Made by a program: the position numbers and the translations under genes
Assembly (NCBI RefSeq): GCF_001613465.1
Contig: NZ_BDCK01000030.1
Span: 62,001-126,000 of the forward strand
Direction of reading: 5' to 3'
DNA: 64,000 nt
DNA from: Nocardia niwae NBRC 108934 = DSM 45340
GTDB lineage: Bacteria > Actinomycetota > Actinomycetes > Mycobacteriales > Mycobacteriaceae
Part shown: piece by piece, positions 16,933 through 24,200 of the stretch
Layout of the letters: each line of letters starts with the position of its first letter
Numbering within the stretch: the stretch's first letter is position 1
The notes under the pieces: generated by a model
Told to the model about the DNA's origin: nothing
The model's input: the letters and a program-made list of their open reading frames with translations, nothing else
The model's database searches: none

Positions 16933-17655
16933 TGACGGAGGGGGCTCGGCTCACCCGATGCTCACGAGCTTCGCAAAAGGGCCGTTCGGTAGGCAATCTC
17001 GCTGAAGGGGAGGACGGCACCGGACCGTTCCCGTCCCTTCTGAGCGCCACGACTCTCGGGCCGTCGTGTGAAAGGACCCCACATTGCCTGCGAACCACCG
17101 TGGTCAGGAGAATTACGAATGACGATCACGGACGCATGTATTCTGCGCCACCGGCGTTCGGCCGAGTCCCCCGCCGGGCTGCCGAATACTCGGCTGGATC
17201 TCCTCACGATCTCGACCGATGAAGGCAGCAAAGGTCACACATTCGTCAGCGCGCCGGGCTGTCGGCGGAACGTGAAAGATTTGCGTTCCGTTGACACCGG
17301 GCACGGGGCGAATGCGTGTTCCGGCGCATGATCTCGGCGACGTCGTCTGCGGATCGGTGACGGCGACGCGCAGGAGCACCTAATCGAGGACGGTGGTGAC
17401 GCCGTCACCACCGCACGGGTGACGCCGTCTCCACAATCCCGTTACCTTCGGTACCGAAATGCAGCGACATGTTGTGAACCTGCATGTGAGAAGCAGGTCA
17501 GATGTCACCGGAAAGCCGCTGACCAGCGTGTTTCCGGGCGGCCGGGCGGAGGGATCGACACCCCACTTCCCGTCTGTGGCATCGCCATGGTGGCCTCGAT
17601 CTAAAGGCCGCAACGAAGAGTGAGCCAGAGCCGTCTTCTGATAGACCTTGATGTA
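16933..17655. other. 723-bp gap with no supported gene
   Basis: This lies between the IclR gene and the recombinase. One short frame at 17119-17331 has a GGAG eight bases before its ATG, but its codon use is not biased as in neighbouring genes and its product resembles nothing I know. The stretch may be the scarred edge of the integrated element. Confidence 0.4.
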
Positions 17656-18681
17656 CTACGGCTCGGAGAGCCCAGGAAATGGGCCCCGCGCGAGTAGGTG
17701 TTCTTCTCCGGTGAGCGATTGCAGTGCTCGGGCGACGTCGTAGATGCCGGGGCGGTTGTAGGGGAAGAGGGTGTTTCTGCCTTTGCGCCGCTGGTGGCCT
17801 CCGTAGGCGCGGGAGATTGCTTTGCCGAACTGCCGTTCTACGTAGTTCAGTGTGGTGTATCGGATTCGGGTGACGGTGACGCGTTCTTCGACGGCCCAGG
17901 GCAGATGCTTGCGGAATCGGTTGTGGAGGTTGTCGTAGCGGCGGTATGTGATCGGTTGGCCGGTGTGGTCGCGCAGTACTTGGGTTGTGGTGCGGGGGCC
18001 GCCGCGGGTGTCGATGTGTTCGAGCAGATGCTGCAGAAGGGTGGGGGAGATGGGTTGCCAGCGCAGATCGCCTGATTCGTCGCGCAGGCGCAGGGTGCAG
18101 TCTTCTTGGATGATGTCGCCGATGTGCAGGTGTAGTGGGCTGCGGCGGTGACAGGCTGTCTCCATGTGCAGGCGCACGATCAGTCCGTAGAGTTCTCGGT
18201 CGTTGCCGGTTGTTTCCGCAACGTCGGCGAGTTCGTGCAGGCGCTCGATGCTCAGCGGCAGTTTGGATCGGCGCGATTGGGGCGGCCTGGGGACTTGGCG
18301 AGCCGTGTTGTGCGAGGGGTCGATCAGTCCGTCGTACTCGGCGAAACGGTACAGGCAGCGCAGAGCGTCGACCAGACCGCCAGCGCCACCGCTGCCTGTT
18401 GCGTTGAATCTCGAGGCAGCGCGGTTCTGGTGTTTTTTCACCAGTTCGGTGATGTCTGCGATGGTGGGCTCGTTGAGGCGTCGGTCGCCCCATGCCTGTT
18501 CGACCAGCTTCCAGTAGCCGCTGTAGGTGTTGCGGGAGCCAGCGGGCACAGATTCGGAAACCCGGGAGATGTACTCGCCGACGGTCGGCATGGGCCGTTG
18601 CTCCTGCTCGGCGTGGACGACGATGTGTTCCAGTCGTTCGATGGTTCGTCGTAGGTGTTCAGGTAGCTTGTCAGGCTTCAT
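17656..18681 (-). CDS. tyrosine recombinase / phage-type integrase
   Basis: A 341-residue site-specific recombinase. The N-terminal SAM-like DNA-binding part is about residues 30-130 and the catalytic domain 140-330. Candidate catalytic residues are Arg in ETACHRRSP, Arg in VTRIRYTTL (in the place of the usual HxLRH box, with the first His replaced), His in YGGHQ, and the Tyr nucleophile in RPGIYDVARAL. The replaced His means activity is uncertain. It lies downstream of an AbrB-like gene and a tRNA-Leu 3' end, the standard place for an integrase. ATG 18681 is a choice; an in-frame GTG a few codons upstream is possible. Confidence 0.75.
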   Translation of the reverse strand: MKPDKLPEHLRRTIERLEHIVVHAEQEQRPMPTVGEYISRVSESVPAGSRNTYSGYWKLVEQAWGDRRLNEPTIADITELVKKHQNRAASRFNATGSGGAGGLVDALRCLYRFAEYDGLIDPSHNTARQVPRPPQSRRSKLPLSIERLHELADVAETTGNDRELYGLIVRLHMETACHRRSPLHLHIGDIIQEDCTLRLRDESGDLRWQPISPTLLQHLLEHIDTRGGPRTTTQVLRDHTGQPITYRRYDNLHNRFRKHLPWAVEERVTVTRIRYTTLNYVERQFGKAISRAYGGHQRRKGRNTLFPYNRPGIYDVARALQSLTGEEHLLARGPFPGLSEP

Positions 18682-18793
18682 GCTGTCCTGTGCAGTCGGT
18701 TCGGTCACCCGAGCGGTGAGTTGTCGCCGGGGCGGTGAAGTGCAGGTAGTGGCCGGAAAGCCGCGTGGTCGAGGCGACTCGGGCCTAGCGATT

Positions 18794-19258
18794 TCATCGA
18801 GTCCATAGGTGCGGGTGTTGGCGCTGCACCATGAGATGCATGCTGGTGGGCGGATAGAGCACCAGGAGCCGTTGTTCGGGTGCGGCGACAGCCAGTAGCC
18901 GGTCACCGGACTGGATGCGGTAGCAGCGGCGGACCTCAGCCGGCAGATGCAGATGATGCTGGGATGTCACCGAATAGGGACCATCGCCGCACTCGGTCAC
19001 GACGATCACCTCATCGACCACCTCGATCGCCACAGCCTGATTCGGCTCCCAGCCAAGCCTTTTCAGTGGCGAGCTGTCGGCTAAGCGACCGTTGCCGCCG
19101 ATGGTGGTCACCGTGTAGTACAACGCCGCAGCGTCCTCGGGCACAACAGGTGGTCCCGGCTTGCGGAACGGGCGGAACACCGGCTGCCGGTCGCTGACGG
19201 GATCGGCGGGCTTGGAGTTCATGCCCCCGTACATTCGGGAATCGACTGGCCAGTTCAC
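18794..19258 (-). CDS. AbrB/MazE/SpoVT-like small DNA-binding protein
   Basis: A 154-residue protein with a central swapped-hairpin-like region around TTIGGNGRLAD, QAVAIEVVDEVIVV and HHLHLPAEVRRCYRIQSGDR, resembling two AbrB-type strand units. GTG 19258 has GAGGAG just upstream; ATG 19222 is an alternative. It lies 112 bp ahead of the recombinase in the same direction, so it may be an accessory or regulatory factor for it. The family call rests on pattern only. Confidence 0.6.
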   Translation of the reverse strand: MNWPVDSRMYGGMNSKPADPVSDRQPVFRPFRKPGPPVVPEDAAALYYTVTTIGGNGRLADSSPLKRLGWEPNQAVAIEVVDEVIVVTECGDGPYSVTSQHHLHLPAEVRRCYRIQSGDRLLAVAAPEQRLLVLYPPTSMHLMVQRQHPHLWTR

Positions 19259-19518
19259 GCGTCTCCTCGTCGACCGAGATCATCGGATGAATCCCCCACA
19301 GCGCTGCCACCGACAGGCAGCGCTCCTCCAGCATCCAGGCACCCCGAAGCCTGGTCAACCGATACAAACCCCCATCGGGCACGGTCCGATGCCGGCGACC
19401 GCTTGCCGACTTCGCGGATGTGTCCGGGCAAGTCTTCAAACACCCCAACAGGGCATCCATGCCCTGAAACAGAGCAGAAAAGGCCGGAACATGTGCGAGA
19501 ACACACACTCGGAGCAAC

Positions 19519-19564
19519 AAAAAACACGCATTCAGTGCATAGATGCACTGAATGCGTGTTTTTT
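19519..19564. terminator. perfect 22-bp palindrome, bidirectional terminator beside tRNA-Leu
   Basis: Arms 19519-19540 and 19543-19564 are exact inverted copies around a 2-base centre, beginning with six A and ending with six T. It therefore forms a stem with a U-run in both directions. It starts 2 bp after the tRNA 3' end, so it most simply terminates the tRNA transcript. Its perfection and place at an integrase-tRNA junction also allow a recombination role. Confidence 0.8.
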
Positions 19565-19566
19565 CG

Positions 19567-19651
19567 TGTCCGGAGGGGGACTTGAACCCCCACGCCCGAT
19601 AAAGGGCACTAGCACCTCAAGCTAGCGCGTCTGCCATTCCGCCACCCGGAC
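19567..19651 (-). tRNA. tRNA-Leu (anticodon GAG)
   Basis: An 85-nt class II tRNA. The acceptor stem GTCCGGG pairs with the 3' strand CTCCGGAC with one G-T pair. The anticodon stem CTAGC/GCTAG encloses the loop TTGAGGT, giving anticodon GAG, which reads CUC. The long variable arm GTGCCCTTTATCGGGCG is typical of tRNA-Leu, and GGGGGTTCAAGTCCCCC is the T arm. CCA is not encoded. Confidence 0.97.
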
Positions 19652-20074
19652 CGGTGTGCTCAGCAAGATTATCGGATCGCTCCGCGTGGACCAAATCGCG
19701 GCTGGACCTGCGGATTCTCGGAGTGGATCGATGGGGAGCTGCGTGGGTCGCCGTGACGGTGTCAGCTGTGTGCGGTGCCGATCCATTGGTGTGCGCGATC
19801 GCGTTCTGGCGGTTCGGCTCTGCGGTTACAGAATGGTCGGTGTCGGAGGCCTCGCCACACATTTCGGAGGTGCCGGCAAGACGCGGCGATCAGCAGGATC
19901 TGCTGGATCACCTGCCGAAGTGGTTCGGCGTCGCCGTCGGCTGAGCGTGCCTGCACAATGATCATGTCCCGCGGGCTGGGATTCGGCGGATCCATGGCTC
20001 CACGGGTTTAACGGTCACCTGCGGCTCGTGCTCGGCGACCCACAGGACGGGATCGAACATGCGGAAGTCCGCGG
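19652..20074. other. 423-bp gap with no supported gene
   Basis: This lies between tRNA-Leu and the 3' end of the deaminase gene. It must carry the tRNA promoter near 19660-19700. Short open frames on both strands show no start site or recognisable product. Confidence 0.5.
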
Positions 20075-20560
20075 CTACCGCAGGTGCGGGAAGCGTGCAC
20101 GGTGGAGAGCCTTGATCGAGTCGGCGAGTTCGGCGACCGGCCCGTCGACCACGGCGTCCGGCACGACTTCGGTGATCGGCAGCGCCGCGACCGGGGCACG
20201 CGGGACGCCCCACTCCGCCAGCCAGGAGACGAGCTGACCGGAGGACACGGCGTACACGATCCGGCCGAGGCCGACCCATCCGTGGCTCGCCGCGCACATG
20301 GGGCAGTGCTCGCCGGAGGTATAGACGGTGGCCGCGGCCCGCTCGTCGGGCGGCAGATGGGCCGCTGACCACCGCGATATCTCGAACTCGGGATGTCGGG
20401 TGGCGTCACCGGCCTTGATCCGGTTGCGGTCTTCGAAGAGCACCTTCCCTTCGGCTGAAACCAGGAGCGAGCCGAAAGGCTCGTCTCCGTCCTCCAGCGC
20501 CTCGCGGGCGAGTTCGATGCCGCGGCGCAGGTGCGAAAGGTCGGCGGCTGTGATGGTCAT
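20075..20560 (-). CDS. nucleoside/nucleobase deaminase (CDA superfamily)
   Basis: A 161-residue zinc deaminase. Zinc ligands are His56 in HPE, with Glu58 as the proton shuttle, and Cys86 and Cys89 in EHCPMC. The family includes guanine, cytosine and tRNA-adenosine deaminases; the HPE variant and length suggest a small-molecule base or nucleoside deaminase rather than TadA. ATG 20560 has GGAGGATTCC directly upstream. The strong palindrome at 20580-20616 separates it from the secreted-protein gene. Confidence 0.85.
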   Translation of the reverse strand: MTITAADLSHLRRGIELAREALEDGDEPFGSLLVSAEGKVLFEDRNRIKAGDATRHPEFEISRWSAAHLPPDERAAATVYTSGEHCPMCAASHGWVGLGRIVYAVSSGQLVSWLAEWGVPRAPVAALPITEVVPDAVVDGPVAELADSIKALHRARFPHLR

Positions 20561-20579
20561 GGAATCCTCCGCTGGGGAA

Positions 20580-20616
20580 GCGAATGGGCCTTGCCGAATC
20601 GGCAAGGCCCATTCGC
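20580..20616 (-). terminator. perfect 18-bp hairpin terminator
   Basis: Two exact 18-base inverted arms (20580-20597 and 20599-20616) with a one-base centre form a GC-rich hairpin 17 bp after the stop of the small secreted protein. There is no long U-run, as is common in actinobacteria. It sits just before the deaminase ribosome site, so it may also influence that gene. Confidence 0.7.
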
Positions 20617-20632
20617 CGACGCGGTCGAGCGG

Positions 20633-20938
20633 CTACGGCGCCGGCGCAGGTCCGCATTCCTTGCCCATCACGTCGGGAAGATGAGCCCATCCGGACGAGC
20701 AGCTCACGACCTCGCCACCGTTCACCATGAACGGCTGCGTGATCTCTCCGCTCATCGGCGCACCGTTCGCCGCCGTGCACTCCAGAGCGGTCACCCTGCC
20801 TTCCCACACCGGCGAGTGCGACGAACAGTTGTAGCTCCACATCTCCTGCGCGGAGGCGGTCGGCGGACAGAACAACAGTGCCGCCGCGGCGGCGAGGAAG
20901 GGGGGAAGACCCAGACGAATGCGACGTGTGGCTTTCAT
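20633..20938 (-). CDS. small secreted protein with four cysteines
   Basis: A 101-residue protein with a Sec signal peptide: basic KATRRIR, a hydrophobic stretch to residue 23, and a likely cut after ASA at residue 30. The mature 71 residues hold Cys38, Cys54, Cys80 and Cys95, probably two disulfides. AAGGAG precedes ATG 20938. I do not recognise the family. A hairpin terminator follows, so it is probably a single-gene transcript. Confidence 0.75.
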   Translation of the reverse strand: MKATRRIRLGLPPFLAAAAALLFCPPTASAQEMWSYNCSSHSPVWEGRVTALECTAANGAPMSGEITQPFMVNGGEVVSCSSGWAHLPDVMGKECGPAPAP

Positions 20939-21278
20939 GACGATCTCCTTGTCCTGGTTCCGTGCGGTCTGAATCGGTAACCGTCCCGGACGGGTCGTCC
21001 GAGCGGTAGCGAGCAGAAACTGCGTGGTTGCTCAGGAGAGAACGTGCACACTGCGCCAGGAACGATACGCGTGGGTAGCAAGCCTCGTTACGGAATGCCG
21101 GATGCTGTGATCATCCGGATGCGACGGCCGCTCACCGGGGCCTCGAGCGGATTATTTCTCGACTACGTGCGGGTAACACCCACACGCTGTACAGATATTC
21201 GGGTTAAGGGTGCACACTCGCGAGACCGGGGTCGCACACTCGAGTGGGCCAATGCTTAGGACAGGAAGGAGCTGGCGA
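20939..21278. other. 340-bp divergent intergenic region before the carboxylase
   Basis: This holds the promoters of the secreted-protein gene and the carboxylase. A 7-bp perfect hairpin CCGGATG/CATCCGG lies at 21098-21118, and a near-perfect 9-bp inverted repeat lies around 21166-21186. No recognised riboswitch was found. Confidence 0.35.
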
Positions 21279-24200
21279 GTGTTCAGCCGCATCGCCATCG
21301 TGAATCGGGGAGAGGCGGCCATGCGCCTCATCCACGCCGTCCGAGATCTGGCTGCGGAGACCGCGCTGCCGATCGAAACCGTCGCACTGCACACCGATGT
21401 GGACCGCACCGCGACGTTCGTGCGGGAAGCCGACATCGCCTACGACCTCGGTCCGGCGTCCGAGCGCCCGTACCTGGACCTGAAGGCGCTCGAGCGCGCC
21501 CTGGTGGCGACCGGCGCCGATGCCGCCTGGGTCGGCTGGGGCTTCGTCGCGGAGGACCCGGCGTTCGCGGAGTTGTGCGAACAGATCGGCGTCACCTTCA
21601 TCGGCCCCAGCCCGGATGCCATGCGCAAGCTCGGCGACAAGATCGGCGCCAAGCTGATCGCCGAAGAGGTCGGCGTGCCGGTCGCGCCCTGGAGCCGCGG
21701 CCCGGTCGAGACCGTGGACGCCGCACTGGCATCGGCCGCCGAGATCGGCTACCCGCTGATGCTGAAGGCCACCGCGGGCGGCGGTGGGCGCGGTATCCGG
21801 GTGATCACGAACGAGGCCGAACTCGTCGACGCCTACGAGCGCACCCGCCAGGAGGCCGCGCGGGCATTCGGCAGCGGCGTGGTCTTCCTGGAACGGCTCG
21901 TCACCGGTGCCCGGCACGTCGAGGTCCAGGTCATCGCCGACGGCCAGGGGACGGCGTGGGCGCTGGGTGTCCGTGACTGCTCGGTGCAGCGGCGCAACCA
22001 GAAGATCATCGAGGAGTCGGCCTCACCGGTGCTCCGTCCGGAGCAGGCCGCAGAACTGAAGGCCTCGGCGGAACGGCTGGCGATCGCGGTGGGTTATCGC
22101 GGCGCGGCGACCGTGGAGTTCCTCTATCACCCCGGTGACCAGCTGTTCGCGTTCCTCGAGGTCAACACCCGACTGCAGGTCGAGCACCCGATCACCGAAT
22201 CCACCACCGGGTTCGACCTGGTCCGGGCGCAACTGCTGGTCGCCTCCGGAGGAAGGCTCGAGGGCGAGCCCCCGGCCGAACGCGGGCACGCCATCGAGGC
22301 CCGGCTCAACGCCGAAGACCCCGACCGCGACTTTGCGCCCGCCCCGGGCCGCATCGCGCGGCTGAACCTGCCTGCCGGGCCGGGCATCCGCGTCGACACC
22401 GGCGTCAGCGAGGGCGACACGATTCCCGCCGACTTCGACTCGATGATCGCCAAGATCATCGCCTACGGCCGTGATCGCGACGAGGCGCTGGGCCGGTTGC
22501 GCAGGGCGGTGGCGCAGACGCGGGTAGTCATCGAAGGCGGCGCGACGAACAAGAGCTTCGTGCTCGACCTGCTCGACCAGCCCGAGGTGATCGACGCCAG
22601 CGCCGACACCGGCTGGATCGACCGCGTCCGCGGCGAGGGCCGCCTCGTCACGCATCGCCACTCGGCGGTCGCGCTGGCCGCCGCCGCGATCGAGGCCTAC
22701 GAGGAAGAAGAGCGCGTCCAGCGGCATCGGTTGCTGTCCACCGCCGCGGGCGGGCGTCCTCAGGTCCAGCACGAGAGCGGCAGGCCGCTCGACCTGAAGC
22801 TGCGCGGCGCGGGCTACCGTGTGCGCGTCGCGCGCATCGGCGCCCACCGGTTCCGGATCGGAATCGAGACCGGCGGCGATATCCACACGGCCGATGTCGA
22901 CCTCGAGCGCTTCGATCGGCACACCGGGCAGATCGTGGTCAACGGCTCTCGCTACCGCTTGACCATCGGCACGCACGGGCCGATCCACCTCATCGACGTC
23001 GACGGTGTCACCCATCGAATCAGCCGCGACGAGGGCGGTGTCGTCCGTTCCCCCGCGCCCGCGCTGGTCGTCGGCACGCCGCTGGAGGTCGGTGCCGAGG
23101 TGGAGGCCGGCGCTCCGGTGCTCGTGCTGGAGAGCATGAAGATGGAAACGGTGCTGCGCGCGCCGTTCCGCGCTCGGCTGAAGGAGTGCGGTGTCTCCGT
23201 CGGGACGCAGGTGGAGACCGGTGCGCCGCTGCTGCGGTTGGAGCCGCTCGGCGAAGACGACGAGGCCGAGGACACCACGGCGACCGAGTCGGTGGAGCTG
23301 GACCTGCCCGGCTTGCCCGCCCAGGTCCGCCCGCACGAGCGCACCGCCCGCGGTCAGCAGGACCTGCGCAGTCTGCTGCTCGGGTTCGACGTCGACCCGC
23401 ACGACGATCGCCGGGTGCTCGACGAATACCTCACCGCGCGCCGGGCCGCCATCGCGGACAACCGCAGGCCGCTGGCCGAGGAACTCGAACTCGTGCAAGT
23501 GTTCGCCGACCTCGCCGAACTGTCGCACAACCGGTCCTGGGACGAGGACGGCGGCCAAGGCCACGTGCACAGCGCCCGCGAGTACTTCCACACCTATCTG
23601 CAGAGCCTCGACGTCGAGCGGGCCGGGCTGCCCGAGTCGTATCAGGCCAAGCTCGCCAAGGCGCTCGGGCACTACGGAGTCACCGAGCTGGACCGCTCAC
23701 CCGACCTCGAGGCCGCGGTCTTCCGGATCTTCCTCGCTCAGCAGCGCCCGTCCGACACCGTCGAGGTCATCACCACGCTGCTGCGCGAGTGGCTGCAGGA
23801 GCCGGTTCCGGACCGGGCGCTGCGCGAACCCGTAGGCCTCGTGCTGGAGCGGCTCGTGGCCACGACGCAGGTCCGCTTCCCCGTGATCGCCGACCTCACC
23901 CGCGGCCTGGTGTTCGCCTGGTACGGCCAGCCATTGCTGCGGCGTAACCGCGCACGGGTCTACACCAATGTCCGCAGGCACTTGCGCCACCTGGACGCGA
24001 ACCCGGGCTCCCCCGATCGGGCCGAGCGCATCTCCGACATGGTGCGCAGCACGGAACCGCTGGTACGACTGCTCGGCCAGCGGCTGGAACGCGGCTACCC
24101 GGACCACACGGTCATGCTGGAAGTGCTGACCCGCCGGTACTACGGCAACAAGGGACTCACCGGCGTTCGCACCCACGAGGTGGGCGGCTGCACGTTCGTG

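Noticed and set aside
17119..17331. 70-codon plus-strand ORF with a GGAG upstream
   Set aside because: Third-position base use is not like that of real genes here, and no homologue comes to mind.
19011..19520. Minus-strand frame upstream of and overlapping the AbrB-like gene
   Set aside because: Overlaps the better-supported gene by ~250 bp, has no ribosome site and an unrecognised product.
19567..19651. Duplicate attachment site for the tRNA-linked element
   Set aside because: I found no second copy of the tRNA 3' segment within this window by eye; a computed search outside is needed.
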